Shown: positions 9,842 through 20,880, numbered from the stretch's first letter. The stretch: DNA of 64,000 bases from Ciceribacter sp. L1K22 (GCF_017599385.1 NZ_JAGFPK010000001.1:808177-872176); one strand, 5' to 3'. Made by a program: numbers and translations. Notes: generated by a model not told the origin, from the sequence alone.

Positions 9842-11659
9842 TCAATACAACACACTCGCCCCCTGATCCGCCGGCCCCGCCACCCGCCTGAGCGGCGCGA
9901 ACAATTCCCGTCCCATCCCGTATTCATTCCCCGAGAGATCGGGCATCACTGGTGTCCGCTGTGCGAATTCGGTGGCGTCGACCATGACTTCCAGCGTGCC
10001 GCTGGTGGCGTCGAGGCGGATCATGTCGCCGTCCTTGATTTTGGCGATCGGGCCGCCGTCGACGGCTTCGGGGGTCAGGTGGATCGCCGCCGGGATCTTG
10101 CCCGACGCGCCGGACATGCGGCCGTCGGTGACGAGCGCCACTTTGTGTCCGCGATCCTGCAGCACGCCGAGGGGGGTCGTCAGGCGGTGCAGTTCCGGCA
10201 TGCCGTTTGACTTCGGGCCCTGGAAGCGCACGATCGCGACGAAATCGCGGTCGAGCTTGCCGGCCTTGAAGGCGGCCTGCAGCTCTTCCTGGTCGTGGAA
10301 GACGACGGCGGGCGCGACGATCTCGTGGCGCTCCGGCTTGACGGCGGAGATCTTGATGACGGCGCGGCCGAGATTGCCGGCCAGCATCTTGAGGCCCCCC
10401 GTCGGCTGGAAGGGCTCCTCGACCTTGGCCAGAACCTTCGGATTGCCGCTTTCCTCCGGGCTGGGCTCGCGGACGACATTGCCGTCCTCGCCGAGCTTGG
10501 GATCGATGGCATAGGCGGCGAGACCCTGGCCCCAGACGGTGCGCACGTCGTCGTGCACATAGCCCGCCTTCAGGAGCTGCTTGATCAGGAAGCCCATGCC
10601 GCCTGCGGCATGGAAATGGTTCACGTCGGCAAGCCCGTTCGGATAGACGCGGGCGAGCAGCGGCACCACGTCGGAGAGGTTGGAAATGTCCTGCCAGGTG
10701 AGCTGTATGCCGGCCGCGCGCGCCATGGCGACGAGGTGCAGCGTGTGGTTGGTCGATCCACCAGTGGCATGCAGGCCGACGACGCCGTTCACCACCGAGC
10801 GCTCGTCGATCATCTCGCCGACGGGGGTGAACTCGTTGCCCTGGGCGGTGATCGCAAGCGCGCGCTTGGCGGCTTCCTTCGTCAGCGCATCGCGCAGCGG
10901 CGTGTTCGGATTGATGAAGGAGGCGCCGGGCGTGTGCAGGCCCATGATCTCCATCAGCATCTGGTTGGAATTGGCGGTGCCGTAGAAGGTGCAGGTGCCG
11001 GGGCCGTGATAGGACTTCGATTCGGCTTCCAGAAGCTCGGCGCGGCCGACCTTGCCTTCCGCATAGAGCTGGCGCACGCGGGTCTTTTCGTCGTTCGGCA
11101 GGCCCGAGGTCATGGGGCCGGCGGGAATGAAGATCGTCGGCAGGTGGCCGAAGGTGAGCGCGGCGATCACGAGGCCGGGCACGATCTTGTCGCAGACGCC
11201 GAGATAGACGGCCGCGTCGAACATGTTGTGGGAAAGGCCGATGCCGGCCGCCATGGCGATCACGTCGCGGGAAAAGAGCGAGAGCTCCATGCCCGGCTGG
11301 CCCTGGGTGACGCCGTCGCACATGGCGGGTACGCCGCCCGCGACCTGCGCCACGCCGCCCGCTTCCCGGGCCGCCTCGCGGATCATCGCCGGATAGGTCT
11401 CGAACGGCTGGTGGGCCGAGAGCATGTCGTTATAGGAGGTGATGATGCCGAGGTTCGGGATGGTGTCGCCCGAGAGCGCATCCTTCTCGGCGGGGGAACA
11501 GACCGCGAAGCCGTGCGCGAGGTTGCCGCAGGAGAGCACCGAGCGGTGCACGCCCTTCGACGCCGCGCGGCGCACGCGGTCGAGATAGGGCTCGCGGGTG
11601 GCTTTGGAGCGCTCGACGATGCGGCGCGTGATCTCTTCGATGCGGCGGTCGGCGGCCAT
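9842..11659 (-). CDS. edd: Phosphogluconate dehydratase
   Basis: Entner-Doudoroff enzyme converting 6-phosphogluconate to 2-keto-3-deoxy-6-phosphogluconate; IlvD/Edd family Fe-S dehydratase of 605 residues, the normal size. Seen: [45 protein letters not shown], and the C-terminal [21 protein letters not shown] signature region. The second of two in-frame ATGs (11659) is chosen because AAGGAGG lies 8 bases before it but only 2 before the ATG at 11665. It is the last gene of zwf-pgl-edd, 118 bp after pgl. Its 3' end converges on the accessory ATPase gene. No eda aldolase gene is visible in the window. Confidence 0.97.
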   Translation of the reverse strand: MAADRRIEEITRRIVERSKATREPYLDRVRRAASKGVHRSVLSCGNLAHGFAVCSPAEKDALSGDTIPNLGIITSYNDMLSAHQPFETYPAMIREAAREAGGVAQVAGGVPAMCDGVTQGQPGMELSLFSRDVIAMAAGIGLSHNMFDAAVYLGVCDKIVPGLVIAALTFGHLPTIFIPAGPMTSGLPNDEKTRVRQLYAEGKVGRAELLEAESKSYHGPGTCTFYGTANSNQMLMEIMGLHTPGASFINPNTPLRDALTKEAAKRALAITAQGNEFTPVGEMIDERSVVNGVVGLHATGGSTNHTLHLVAMARAAGIQLTWQDISNLSDVVPLLARVYPNGLADVNHFHAAGGMGFLIKQLLKAGYVHDDVRTVWGQGLAAYAIDPKLGEDGNVVREPSPEESGNPKVLAKVEEPFQPTGGLKMLAGNLGRAVIKISAVKPERHEIVAPAVVFHDQEELQAAFKAGKLDRDFVAIVRFQGPKSNGMPELHRLTTPLGVLQDRGHKVALVTDGRMSGASGKIPAAIHLTPEAVDGGPIAKIKDGDMIRLDATSGTLEVMVDATEFAQRTPVMPDLSGNEYGMGRELFAPLRRVAGPADQGASVLY

Positions 11660-11777
11660 GTCCATGTCCTCCTTGGGATCTCACGTTGGGCTCGCGGGGC
11701 ATGCGCCCGGTGGCTTGGCCGGACGTTCCTCTCCGCGTTCTAATATACCGCAAAGCCTGCGGCAGGTCGCGGGCGCT

Positions 11778-12476
11778 TTATGGCGCCCAGTAGATGTCGA
11801 CCGGCGTCGCCGCCCGGTTGAGCGGGGCGCGGACCGGCAGTTCGGATTCGTCGGTTCCGGCAAGGGCCGCGTCGAGAACGGTCTTCTTCTCCGCGCCCTC
11901 GATGTGCAGCGCGAGAAGGCGCGCGTCATGCAACGCCGAGAAGGAGAAGGTGAGGCGGGGTTCGCCGGCGCCGTCTGCCTCCATGGTGAGAACGCGCCGG
12001 GGCAGCGTAAGGTCCAGCGATTGCGCCAGATGATCGCCGCCGGGGAAGAACGAGGCCGTGTGGCCGTCGGTGCCCATGCCGAGAATGACGACGTCGAACG
12101 GCAGCGCGAGAGCGTCGAGCCCGGCGGTCACGGCTTCCGCCGCCTCGCCAGCGGTCGCGGTGTCACGGTAGAGCGGCAGGAAGTTTGCCGAAGCCGCCTT
12201 GTTCTTCAGCAGATGCGTGGCGACCAGAAGGTGGTTCGACCGGGCATTGTCGGCCGGCACGAAGCGCTCGTCGACGAGGGTGATCGTCACCTTGTCCCAG
12301 GCAAGCTCCAGATCCGAAAGCGCCTCGAAGAAGCCCTTTGGCGTCGAGCCGCCGGAGACGGCGAGCGTCGCCGTCCCCCGGGCCTGGATGCCGCTTCTCA
12401 GCGCCGCCGCGACGGTCTCGGCAAGCGTGCTGGCGAGGGTCGCCCGGTCGGAAAAGCTGTGGAAGCGGCTGGTCAT
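11778..12476 (-). CDS. pgl: 6-phosphogluconolactonase
   Basis: Hydrolyses 6-phosphogluconolactone between Zwf and Edd. 232 residues, typical for DevB-type Pgl. Seen: AVSGGSTPKGFFEAL (substrate phosphate loop), VDERFVPADNARSN, and GMGTDGHTASFFPG, all family signatures. The ATG at 12476 is chosen over a longer frame from 12512, which would overlap zwf. The chosen start sits 7 bp past the zwf stop with GAGG about 6 bases upstream, implying co-translation in one operon. Confidence 0.95.
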   Translation of the reverse strand: MTSRFHSFSDRATLASTLAETVAAALRSGIQARGTATLAVSGGSTPKGFFEALSDLELAWDKVTITLVDERFVPADNARSNHLLVATHLLKNKAASANFLPLYRDTATAGEAAEAVTAGLDALALPFDVVILGMGTDGHTASFFPGGDHLAQSLDLTLPRRVLTMEADGAGEPRLTFSFSALHDARLLALHIEGAEKKTVLDAALAGTDESELPVRAPLNRAATPVDIYWAP

Positions 12477-12483
12477 CTGGGCC

Positions 12484-13956
12484 TCAGTCGTTTTCGTGCC
12501 AGGTGCGGCCATCCCGCTCGATCAGCGCGATGGCCTGGCTCGGACCCCAGGTGCCGGATGTGTAGCCCTGGGTCTTCTGGCCGGTCTGCTCCCAGCCTTT
12601 CAGGATCGGGTCGATCCACTTCCACGCCGCCTCGACCTCGTCGCGGCGCATGAACAGCGTCTGGTTGGAGCGGATGACGTCCATCAAGAGCCGCTCGTAG
12701 GCGTCCGGATTGCGCACGTCGAAGGCCTGGGCGAAGCTCATGTCGAGCGACACGTGGCGAAGCCGCATGCCGCCCGGGCCGGGGTCCTTGATCATCAGCC
12801 ACTGCTTGACGCCCTCGTCGGGCTGCAGGCGGATGACGAGCTGGTTGGCGACGACGCGGCCGGCAGCCTCGTCGAAGATCGAATGCGGGATCGGCTTGAA
12901 CGAGACGACGATCTCCGACATGCGGCTCGCGAGACGTTTTCCGGTGCGCAGATAGAAGGGCACGCCGGCCCAGCGCCAGTTGTTGATCTCGGCCTTGATG
13001 GCGACGAAGGTTTCGGTGTCCGAGGGACTGCCGAGTTCCTCCAGGTAGCCGCTGACCGGGCCGCCGGCCGAGGCGCCGGCGCGGTACTGGCCGCGCACGG
13101 TGAGCTTTTCGACATCGCCATCGACGATCGGCTTCAGCGAGCGCAGAACCTTGAGCTTCTCGTCACGCACGGCTTCCGCCTCCATGGAAGCAGGCGGCTC
13201 CATGGCGACGAGGCAGAGCAACTGCAGGATGTGGTTCTGCACCATGTCGCGCAGCGCGCCGGCCTTGTCGTAGTAGCTGACGCGGCCTTCGAGCCCGACC
13301 GATTCGGCCACCGTGATCTGCACGTGGTCGATATGGGCGGAGTTCCACAGCGGCTCGTAGAGCGCGTTGGCGAACCTGAGCGCCATCAGGTTCTGCACCG
13401 TCTCCTTGCCGAGATAGTGGTCGATGCGGAAGATCTGCTCTTCCTTGAACACCTTGCCGATCGTATCGTTCAAGGTCTGCGCCGAGGCGAGGTCGCGGCC
13501 GATCGGCTTCTCGACGACGATGCGGGTCGACTTGGTGATCAGCTTGTGGTCGCGGATCTTCTCGGCGATGTCGCCGAAGATCGATGGCGAGACGGCGAGG
13601 TAGAAGGCTCGCACGAGGTCCTTGCCGGTATCGAGCAGCTTCTTGAGCTCGTCCCAGCCCTTGTCGTCCTTGGCATCGACGGCGACATAGTGCAGGCGAC
13701 CGGCAAAGGTGTTGATCTGGCCGTCGTCCCACTCGTCCTTCTTCAGGAATTCCTTCAGCGCCTTGCGCGCAAAATCCCGGAACTCCTCATCCGTCATCGG
13801 GGTGCGCGAGGCGCCGATGATCCGGGTCGGTTCCGTCAGTTGTCCCGCAAGCTGGCGATGATAGAGCGCCGGCAGGAGCTTGCGCTCTGCGAGGTCGCCC
13901 GTGGCTCCGAAGACCACGTAATCGAACGCCTCGACGGGAATGATCTGGCTGCTCAT
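12484..13956 (-). CDS. zwf: Glucose-6-phosphate 1-dehydrogenase
   Basis: Oxidises glucose-6-phosphate to 6-phosphogluconolactone with NADP; first enzyme of the oxidative pentose phosphate and Entner-Doudoroff routes. 490 residues, full length. Seen: FGATGDLA nucleotide loop at residues 16-23, and RIDHYLGKE active-site motif with the catalytic histidine following later. First gene of zwf-pgl-edd. The 96 bp upstream, before the convergent-side puuB stop, contains an AT-rich stretch (about 13990-14015) that is a plausible promoter. I did not find a clear HexR-type operator there. Confidence 0.97.
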   Translation of the reverse strand: MSSQIIPVEAFDYVVFGATGDLAERKLLPALYHRQLAGQLTEPTRIIGASRTPMTDEEFRDFARKALKEFLKKDEWDDGQINTFAGRLHYVAVDAKDDKGWDELKKLLDTGKDLVRAFYLAVSPSIFGDIAEKIRDHKLITKSTRIVVEKPIGRDLASAQTLNDTIGKVFKEEQIFRIDHYLGKETVQNLMALRFANALYEPLWNSAHIDHVQITVAESVGLEGRVSYYDKAGALRDMVQNHILQLLCLVAMEPPASMEAEAVRDEKLKVLRSLKPIVDGDVEKLTVRGQYRAGASAGGPVSGYLEELGSPSDTETFVAIKAEINNWRWAGVPFYLRTGKRLASRMSEIVVSFKPIPHSIFDEAAGRVVANQLVIRLQPDEGVKQWLMIKDPGPGGMRLRHVSLDMSFAQAFDVRNPDAYERLLMDVIRSNQTLFMRRDEVEAAWKWIDPILKGWEQTGQKTQGYTSGTWGPSQAIALIERDGRTWHEND

Positions 13957-14052
13957 GACAGGCCTTTCCTTATCCGCAGTGTTGTTGGGTGTTGTAATCT
14001 AATCGATTTAAAAAAGCCAGTGGGCAGCGCAGCAAAATGGCTGCGCCCACCC

Positions 14053-15339
14053 TCAGAGCCGATCTTTCAGCGCGTACCAGGTCAGCGCGAGAAACAGCAA
14101 AGGCTTGCGAAGGCTGGCGCCGCCGGGGAAGGCGGGAACCTTGAGGTCCTTGATCAGGTCGAGTTCGGCCGAGCCGCCCAGGACGGCGTCGGCGTAAAGC
14201 TTTCCGCAGTAGTTGGAGAGCATCACACCGTGGCCGGAATAGCCGCCGATCGCCGTGACGCCGGGCATCACCTCGCGGGCGAACGGCTTGCGCGGCAGGG
14301 TAATGCCGACGGAGCCGCCCCAGCCGTGGCTGATCGTGATGTCCTTGAGCTCCGGGTAGATCTCGGTGATCTGCCGGCGGATGTGCTCGGAAATGTCGCG
14401 CGGCGTGTCGGATGTATAGGCCTCGCGGCCGCCGAACAGCAGCCGTCCGTCGCGTGTCTTGCGCCAGTAGCGCACGACGAAGCGCGAATCGGCGAGCGCT
14501 TCGGAGCCTGGAATGACGCTCGGGAATTTGTCGAGCGGTTCGGTCGCGGCGATGAAGGAGCGGATCGGCATGACATGCGCCGCCATGACCGGCTCCAGGT
14601 TCTCGATATAGGCGTTGGTGGCGATCAGCACCCGGTCGGCGGTGATGGTGCCGGTGGCGGTCTCGATCATCGTCTTGCCGCCGGACTGGCGGATCGACTT
14701 CGCCTTGGTCATCTCGAAGACTTCGGCGCCGGCCGCCTTTGCCGCCTTCGCCAGCCCGACGACCAACTTCAGCGGATGGATATGGCCGGTGCCGGTGTCG
14801 CGGGTGCCGAAATGGAAGCGCCGCGAGCCGACCCGCTCGGCCGTCTCTTCCCTGTCCATGAAGGTCATGTGCTGGTAGCCATAGCGGGTCGTGATCGCCT
14901 CGACGGACGCGCGGTACTCCTTCTCGTATCCAGCCTTGTGCGAGACATTGAGCTGGCCCGGCAGGAAATCCATGTCGATGCCGTGTTCGGCCGAAAAGTC
15001 GAGCAGGTGCTGCTTGGCGTGTTCCGCGAGATCGAAGAGCGCCTTGGAGCGTTCGAAGCCGAGATCGTCTTCGAGTTCGTCCGGATACCAGCGCTGGCCG
15101 GTGCCGAGCTGGCCGCCATTGCGGCCCGAGGCGCCATCGCCGATGCGGCATCCCTCGATCACCACGACCGAGACGCCGGCCTTCGCCAGCCCATAGGCCG
15201 CCTGCAATCCGGTGAAGCCGCCGCCGATGATGGCGACGGACACCTGTTTCGACCCGTCGAGGGCCGGATAGTCCGGCCGCTCGCCAACAGACTCCTGATA
15301 CCAGGAAATTCCTGGCGCGATGGGGCTTTGCCAAGCCAT
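14053..15339 (-). CDS. puuB: Gamma-glutamylputrescine oxidoreductase-like FAD enzyme (copy 1)
   Basis: DAO-family flavoenzyme of 428 residues that likely oxidises gamma-glutamylputrescine to its aldehyde. Seen: an N-terminal SWYQES segment, the dinucleotide loop IIGGGFTGLQAAYGLAKAG, GDGASGRNGGQ, and a C-terminal GYSGHGVMLSNYCGKL segment. The ATG at 15339 is preferred over a longer frame because AAGGAG lies 8 bases upstream. It starts 23 bp downstream of the glutamine-synthetase-like puuA partner and is surely co-transcribed with it. A paralogous pair lies at 56967-59629. The exact amine substrate of each copy cannot be told apart from sequence. Confidence 0.85.
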   Translation of the reverse strand: MAWQSPIAPGISWYQESVGERPDYPALDGSKQVSVAIIGGGFTGLQAAYGLAKAGVSVVVIEGCRIGDGASGRNGGQLGTGQRWYPDELEDDLGFERSKALFDLAEHAKQHLLDFSAEHGIDMDFLPGQLNVSHKAGYEKEYRASVEAITTRYGYQHMTFMDREETAERVGSRRFHFGTRDTGTGHIHPLKLVVGLAKAAKAAGAEVFEMTKAKSIRQSGGKTMIETATGTITADRVLIATNAYIENLEPVMAAHVMPIRSFIAATEPLDKFPSVIPGSEALADSRFVVRYWRKTRDGRLLFGGREAYTSDTPRDISEHIRRQITEIYPELKDITISHGWGGSVGITLPRKPFAREVMPGVTAIGGYSGHGVMLSNYCGKLYADAVLGGSAELDLIKDLKVPAFPGGASLRKPLLFLALTWYALKDRL

Positions 15340-15362
15340 GAGGGGATCTCCTTGAATGCGGT

Positions 15363-16799
15363 TCAGACGTTCAGAAGCAGGAATTCCCGCTCCCACGGGC
15401 TGATCACCTGCATGAAGGTCTCGAATTCCCCCCGTTTGACGCCGGCATAAAGGCCGATGAACTCCTTGCCGAAGACCTCGTTGAAATCCTCCTCGGCTTC
15501 CATCAGAGCGACGGCCTCCAGCAGCCCGCGCGGCAGATCGACCGATCCTTCGTTGGCCGAGCCCTCCGCCGCCGCCGTCGGTTCGATCTGCTTGATAATC
15601 CCCAGATAGCCACAGGCAAGCGAGGCTGCAAGGGCGAGATAGGGATTGGCATCGGAACTCGGCAACCGGTTTTCGACGCGCCGGGCCGCGGCATCCGACA
15701 CCGGGACGCGGAAGGCCGTCGTCCGGTTGTCGTAGCCCCAGGCATTGTTGACCGGGGCGGCCATGTCGGGCGTCAGGCGGCGATAGGAATTGACGTAGGG
15801 CGCCAGCATGACCAACGCGCCCGGGACATATTTCTGCATGCCGCCGATGAAGTGGAAAAACTCCTGCGAAGGCGAGCCGTCGGGGTTGGAAAAGATGTTC
15901 TTCCCCGTTTTGGCATCGACCACCGACTGGTGGATGTGCATCGCCGATCCCGGCTGACCCTGCATCGGCTTGGCCATGAAGGTGGCGTAGATGCCGTGCT
16001 TCAGCGCGGCCTCGCGGATCGTGCGCTTGAACAGGAAGACCTGGTCGGCAAGCTCGATCGGATTGCCGTGACGCAGGTTGATTTCGAGCTGCGCCGGTCC
16101 TTCCTCGTGGATCAGGGTGTCGATCTCGAGGCCCTGCTTTTCGGAGAAGTGGTAGATGTCGTCGATCAACTCGTCGAACTCGTTGATGCCAGCGATCGAA
16201 TAACCCTGTCCGCCGACGATCGAACGGCCCGAACGGCCCTTCGGCGGGTGCAGCGGGTAATCGGGATCGTCGTTCATGGCGACGAGATAGAACTCGATCT
16301 CCGGCGCGACGACCGGCTTCCAGCCCTTTTCGTCATAGAGGCGCAGCACGTTTTTCAAAACGTTGCGCGGCGTATAGGAGACGTTTTCGCCATCGACATT
16401 GACGATGTCGCAGATGACCTGCGCCGTTGGATCCGTTTCCCAGGGAACGACTGACAGCGTCGAAAGGTCAGGCACGAGCTTCAGGTCGCTGTCGCGCGGT
16501 TCGTAGCGAAAGTTCTCGGTTTCATCAGGGTATTCGCCCGATATCGTGTGGCGATAGAGCGCCGAGGGCAGCGCCAGCGAGGTGTTGGAGGTGAATTTCG
16601 ACGACGGCATCATCTTGCCGCGCGGAACCCCGGCGAGGTCGGGGGTGATGCACTCGATGTCCTCGATGCCGCGGGCGCGAAGCCAGGTGGCGGCTTCCTT
16701 CCAGGTATTGACGCCACGGGTGTGCTGGATGTCTGGGGGGATGGATGCCTTCTTGGATGCCGCGCCTTTGGGTCTGAGCATATTCTTCTTTGGAGGCAT
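15363..16799 (-). CDS. puuA: Gamma-glutamylputrescine synthetase, glutamine synthetase family (copy 1)
   Basis: ATP-dependent ligase joining glutamate to putrescine or a related amine; type I glutamine synthetase fold, 478 residues. Seen: the APEIEFYLV metal-binding strand, EEGPAQLEINLRHGNP, FMAKPMQGQPGSAMHIHQS, NRTTAFRVP, and VENRLPSSDANPYLA, all family landmarks. The variant AQLEIN (in place of NQFE) and the absence of an adenylylation-type C-terminal loop fit PuuA-like rather than true GlnA function. It forms an operon with puuB immediately downstream. It is divergent from the HI0933-family flavoprotein with about 87 bp between the starts. Confidence 0.88.
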   Translation of the reverse strand: MPPKKNMLRPKGAASKKASIPPDIQHTRGVNTWKEAATWLRARGIEDIECITPDLAGVPRGKMMPSSKFTSNTSLALPSALYRHTISGEYPDETENFRYEPRDSDLKLVPDLSTLSVVPWETDPTAQVICDIVNVDGENVSYTPRNVLKNVLRLYDEKGWKPVVAPEIEFYLVAMNDDPDYPLHPPKGRSGRSIVGGQGYSIAGINEFDELIDDIYHFSEKQGLEIDTLIHEEGPAQLEINLRHGNPIELADQVFLFKRTIREAALKHGIYATFMAKPMQGQPGSAMHIHQSVVDAKTGKNIFSNPDGSPSQEFFHFIGGMQKYVPGALVMLAPYVNSYRRLTPDMAAPVNNAWGYDNRTTAFRVPVSDAAARRVENRLPSSDANPYLALAASLACGYLGIIKQIEPTAAAEGSANEGSVDLPRGLLEAVALMEAEEDFNEVFGKEFIGLYAGVKRGEFETFMQVISPWEREFLLLNV

Positions 16800-16886
16800 G
16801 TCTCACCAGTTGGTTGTTGAATGGCCCATCATAGCCGGACTTTGCCGCTTGGCGAGGGGGGAGAGCCGATTGACTTTGCCGCAGCC

Positions 16887-18104
16887 ATGAAAAAAGAAGG
16901 CGTGGAACAGTGCGAGACAGCTTCGTTGCAGACCTATGACGTGATTATTCTTGGCGCCGGTGCCGCGGGCATGATGTGCGCGATCGCCGCCGGACGGCGC
17001 GGCCGCCGGGTGCTTGTCATCGACCACGCGAAGGCTCCGGGCGAGAAGATCCGCATCTCAGGCGGCGGCCGGTGCAACTTCACCAATATCCATGCCGGGC
17101 CGAAGAATTACCTCTCGAACAACCCGCATTTCGCCCGCTCGGCGCTTGCCCGCTATACGCCCGCCGATTTCATCGCCATGGTCGACAGCCACGGCATCGC
17201 CTGGCACGAGAAGACGCTGGGACAATTGTTCTGTGACGTGAGCGCCAAGGACATCATCCGGATGCTGACCGACGAGATGAAGGCCGCTGGCGTGGCGCTC
17301 AGGCTCGGCGTCTCGGTAGATGCCGTGGAAAAGACTGCCGCCGGTTTCGAGGTGGTGACGTCGGAGGGGAAAATCCGGGCCGAAAGCCTTGTCGTGGCAA
17401 CGGGCGGCAAGTCGATCCCGAAGATGGGCGCGACCGGTCTCGCCTACCGCCTCGCCGAACAGTTCGGTCTCGCTGTTACGGAAACGCGGCCGGGCCTGGT
17501 GCCGCTGACGCTCGATCCCGCGCTTCTGTCGGAGCTCTCCGATCTGTCGGGGGTTGCGGTAGATGCGGAGGTCCGCCATGGCAGGACCGCCTTCCGCGAA
17601 GCCCTGCTACTCACCCATCGTGGGCTCTCGGGACCGTCGATCCTGCAGATATCGAGCTACTGGCGCGAAGGCGACGAAATCGCCGTGGCCGTCGAGCCGG
17701 CCATCGATTTCGCGGCCCTGCTGAAGACGGCCAAGCGCGAGAACGGCCGCCAGGCAGTCCAGACCGTTCTTGCGCAGTACCTGCCGAAGCGGCTTGCGCA
17801 ATATTGGACGGAGAAGCATGGCCTGACGCGTCCGCTCGCCGACCTGCCGGACAAGGCACTCGAGGCGCTCGGCCAATCGTTGAAGGACTGGCGCATCAAA
17901 CCGGCGGGCTCGGAAGGTTACCGGACCGCGGAGGTGACGCTGGGCGGCATCGACACCGACCATCTGGACCAGAAGACAATGGCGGCGAAGGCGGTTCAAG
18001 GCCTCTACTTCGTCGGCGAATGCGTCGATGTGACCGGCTGGCTCGGCGGTTATAACTTCCAATGGGCCTGGGCATCGGGATACGTTGCCGGCCTTGCCGC
18101 CTGA
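16887..18104 (+). CDS. HI0933/YhiN-family FAD-dependent flavoprotein
   Basis: A 405-residue NAD(P)/FAD oxidoreductase of the HI0933 (YhiN) family, physiological role unsettled. Seen: DVIILGAGAAGMMCAIAAG Rossmann loop near the N-terminus, GEKIRISGGGRCNFTN (family signature), a second GGKSIPKMGATG block, and the C-terminal GLYFVGECVDVTGWLGGYN segment that closes on the FAD. The ATG at 16887 is chosen; a longer frame from 16821 adds 22 residues that would reach into the divergent puuA promoter. No partner gene suggests a substrate. Confidence 0.85.
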   Translation: MKKEGVEQCETASLQTYDVIILGAGAAGMMCAIAAGRRGRRVLVIDHAKAPGEKIRISGGGRCNFTNIHAGPKNYLSNNPHFARSALARYTPADFIAMVDSHGIAWHEKTLGQLFCDVSAKDIIRMLTDEMKAAGVALRLGVSVDAVEKTAAGFEVVTSEGKIRAESLVVATGGKSIPKMGATGLAYRLAEQFGLAVTETRPGLVPLTLDPALLSELSDLSGVAVDAEVRHGRTAFREALLLTHRGLSGPSILQISSYWREGDEIAVAVEPAIDFAALLKTAKRENGRQAVQTVLAQYLPKRLAQYWTEKHGLTRPLADLPDKALEALGQSLKDWRIKPAGSEGYRTAEVTLGGIDTDHLDQKTMAAKAVQGLYFVGECVDVTGWLGGYNFQWAWASGYVAGLAA

Positions 18105-18235
18105 CCGTTCCGGCGCACTGGCGTGCCAACCCGGACGTGCGATATTTAATCAAATTTAATCGTTTTAAGCGAGCCTGCGACCTTTAGGAATTCCGGCTTT
18201 ACAAATTTAGCATCCGGAAATGGGACGGAGGCCAT

Positions 18236-20764
18236 ATGTTTATCGACAAGCTGCTGTCGCGCTATTCTATCAGGACCAAGGTTCTGGCGCTCGTCGTGCC
18301 CTTCGTGGCCAGCATTTCGGCGGTGGGTGTCACCGGTCTCTATGCCTCGGGCATGTTGCAGCACCGGATGGATATTTCCAACGACACGATGCGGGCGCTG
18401 AGCGGTTTTCGCGATGTCGGCGAGGCCATGAACACCTATCTCGACGCCACCAGCGAAGAAAGCCGGGCAGCGGTCGTGACGCGCCTTCAGGAGCAGCAGG
18501 CCGATCTGGAGGAGAGCCTTTCTGCACTGGACGCCGCCGCCGTCGGTCGCGACAGCCTGGAACGGGCGCTCGCCGAAACGCGCGACGTTACGGCCCGCAT
18601 CGACGAGATGTGGGCGCTGTTCCAGACCGAAGAGTCGTTGTCGCAGGCGCTGAACGAAAGCATCAAGGGCATGGTCTCCGCCCAGATCAAGCTGTCGGAT
18701 GAAGCGCAGAAAATGCAGCGCGCCGTTGCCAACCAGGAAAACGATGCCAAGACCGCCTTTCGCGAGGCCGATCGTCTGGCATCCGGCGCAAGCTTCATCG
18801 AGACGGTCGCGGCGGCCTATCGCGCCGAGGTCTTCCCCGAGCAGCAGACCGCTGTTCTGGCCGACGCCATGCCGGAACTGGTGAAGACGCAGCGCCGCAC
18901 CGGCACCGCCCTTCCGAAGGAACGTGCCCCCGTCGGCAAGGAGTTCCAGGCCATCAATTCCGATCTGTCCGCGCGCGTCAAATCCGGAGATGTCAGCCTC
19001 GAGAACATAGACGAGATCCGTCGTCTGGTGCTGAAACTCGAAGCCGTCGGCGCGGAACTGGCAGCCGGGGCGCGGGAAAAGAGCGCACTGTCGGTCGAGC
19101 GCTTCGGCGCCGTCGATACCGAGCTTGTGAAGACCAACGAAATTCTCGACCAGAGCCGCAAGCTCGTCTCGGACGTCTACGACCTGCGCATCAATGTCAC
19201 CGCTTTTCTCGCCAACCGGACGGAAGAGGGGCGCTCGCCGCTCGTGCGCCAGGCCGATCTCATTGCCTCAAACATGGAAACGCTGGGTGCCTCGATCCAG
19301 AACGATGCGCTGTTCGGCGACCTGACAAAGCTGGTGACCCCGGCGCTGGCGGCGCTGAAGGCCGACAGCGCCGACCTGGTGGCGGCAAGCGAAAAGCGGA
19401 CGGCGGGCTTCGCCGAGGCCGCTGCCGTGATCGATCGTGGCTGGGTGGCGCTCACCGAATTCGCCGAAGCCCAGCGGGACGCCGCCGGAACAGAAGGGCG
19501 CGAGGCCAATACGCTGTCGCTCGGCGCCACCACGCTCGGCATCCTGCTCGCGATCGTCGGCGGCGTGACGCTGATCCTGACGCTGCAACGTCCGATCGGC
19601 CAGATCACCGGCATCATGCGCCGGCTGGCGTCCGGCGACCTCGAAACCTCGATCGCCGGCGAGGCACGCGGCGATGAGATCGGCGCGATGGCGCGCGCGC
19701 TTGGCGTCTTCAAGGCCAATGCCCGCTCCAAGATCGAGATCGAGGCGGAAGGCGAACGCGAACGTGCCCGCGCCGAGGAAGAACGCCGTCGCAACGACGC
19801 GGAGAAGCAGGCGCTCGACGCCGAGATCGACGAGGCGGTGACGCAGCTTGCCGCGGCGCTCGAACGTCTTGCATCGGGTGACATCTCCTTCCAGATCGAA
19901 GGGCGTTTTGCCGGACGGCTGGAGCGGCTGCGCACCGACTTCAACCTCTCCGTCTCCCGCCTGCGCGATACCATGACCCGGATCACCGACAATGTCGGCA
20001 TGATCCAGAACAACGGCCGGCAGATGGCGCACTCGGCCGCAGCGCTCTCCAAGCGCACGGAACAGCAGGCCGCCTCGCTGGAGGAAACCGCCGCTGCCGT
20101 CGAGGAGATAACCGCCACCGTCCGCGCCACCGCCGGGCGGGCCGAGGAGGTGAACGGGGTCGTCAGCGAAACCAAGCGCAATGCCGAACAGTCCGCCGTG
20201 GTGATGGGCGATGCCGTTTCCGCCATGGACCGGATCGAGGAGGCCTCGCGCAAGATCGAGCAGATCATCGAGGTGATCGACCAGATCGCCTTCCAGACGA
20301 ACCTGCTGGCGCTGAATGCCGGTGTCGAGGCCGCGCGCGCGGGTGAGGCCGGCAAGGGCTTCGCGGTCGTGGCGCAGGAAGTGCGAGAGCTCGCGCAACG
20401 CTCTGCCACCGCCGCCAAGGACATCAAGGTGCTGATCCACGGGTCGACCGAGGAAGTGGCTGCGGGTGCGGCGCATGTAAAGGGCGCCGGCGAGGTGCTG
20501 TCGCGCATCGGCGGCCAGATCGGCACGATCAGCCAGCTGGTCGAGATGATCGTGACGGCGAGCCGCGAACAGTCATCCGCGCTGCAGGAGATCAACGGCG
20601 CCGTCAACCAGATGGACCAGATGACCCAGCAGAACGCGGCGATGGTAGAGGAGGCGACGGCGGCAAGCCACGATCTCGCCGGCGAGACAGACGCGCTGGT
20701 CGAGCTCGTCCGCCAGTTCCGCCTTCAGTCCGCCTCTCCAGTCCGCGCCGACAGGGCCGCCTGA
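18236..20764 (+). CDS. Methyl-accepting chemotaxis protein
   Basis: An 842-residue membrane chemoreceptor. A first transmembrane helix lies at about 15-36. A long helical periplasmic sensor region follows (about 40-415, helical-bimodular type by length and composition), then a second membrane helix near 420-445 ([20 protein letters not shown]), a HAMP domain, and an extended coiled coil. The highly conserved cytoplasmic hairpin [24 protein letters not shown] and the adjacent [15 protein letters not shown] are present. No C-terminal CheR-docking pentapeptide is seen. The ligand is not predictable. It stands alone, with no che genes nearby. Confidence 0.93.
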   Translation: MFIDKLLSRYSIRTKVLALVVPFVASISAVGVTGLYASGMLQHRMDISNDTMRALSGFRDVGEAMNTYLDATSEESRAAVVTRLQEQQADLEESLSALDAAAVGRDSLERALAETRDVTARIDEMWALFQTEESLSQALNESIKGMVSAQIKLSDEAQKMQRAVANQENDAKTAFREADRLASGASFIETVAAAYRAEVFPEQQTAVLADAMPELVKTQRRTGTALPKERAPVGKEFQAINSDLSARVKSGDVSLENIDEIRRLVLKLEAVGAELAAGAREKSALSVERFGAVDTELVKTNEILDQSRKLVSDVYDLRINVTAFLANRTEEGRSPLVRQADLIASNMETLGASIQNDALFGDLTKLVTPALAALKADSADLVAASEKRTAGFAEAAAVIDRGWVALTEFAEAQRDAAGTEGREANTLSLGATTLGILLAIVGGVTLILTLQRPIGQITGIMRRLASGDLETSIAGEARGDEIGAMARALGVFKANARSKIEIEAEGERERARAEEERRRNDAEKQALDAEIDEAVTQLAAALERLASGDISFQIEGRFAGRLERLRTDFNLSVSRLRDTMTRITDNVGMIQNNGRQMAHSAAALSKRTEQQAASLEETAAAVEEITATVRATAGRAEEVNGVVSETKRNAEQSAVVMGDAVSAMDRIEEASRKIEQIIEVIDQIAFQTNLLALNAGVEAARAGEAGKGFAVVAQEVRELAQRSATAAKDIKVLIHGSTEEVAAGAAHVKGAGEVLSRIGGQIGTISQLVEMIVTASREQSSALQEINGAVNQMDQMTQQNAAMVEEATAASHDLAGETDALVELVRQFRLQSASPVRADRAA

Positions 20765-20798
20765 GCACACGATTTCACCGACAGGGGCGATTTTGTCG

Positions 20799-20822
20799 CA
20801 GGCTCACGTTTTCGTGAGCCTG
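20799..20822. terminator. Perfect stem-loop after the chemoreceptor gene
   Basis: CAGGCTCACG, TTTT loop, CGTGAGCCTG: a 10-bp perfect stem 35 bp past the chemoreceptor stop. No T-tract follows on either strand, so it may slow or process transcripts rather than be a strong intrinsic terminator. Confidence 0.5.
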
Positions 20823-20880
20823 TACCGTTCGCAACGAATCCGACATAATTTAGCTCTTGTTAACGGGCCTGAGTCACTCT

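Noticed and set aside
12199..15450. Uninterrupted 1083-codon plus-strand frame antisense to pgl, zwf and puuB
   Set aside because: Arg/Asp/Val/Gly/Leu-rich translation with no recognisable fold, lying opposite three unmistakable genes; a by-product of third-position GC bias.
19177..20607. 476- and 402-codon minus-strand frames antisense to the chemoreceptor
   Set aside because: Serine/arginine- or glycine/histidine-rich shadow of the coiled coil; no motif, and the sense strand is a clear chemoreceptor.
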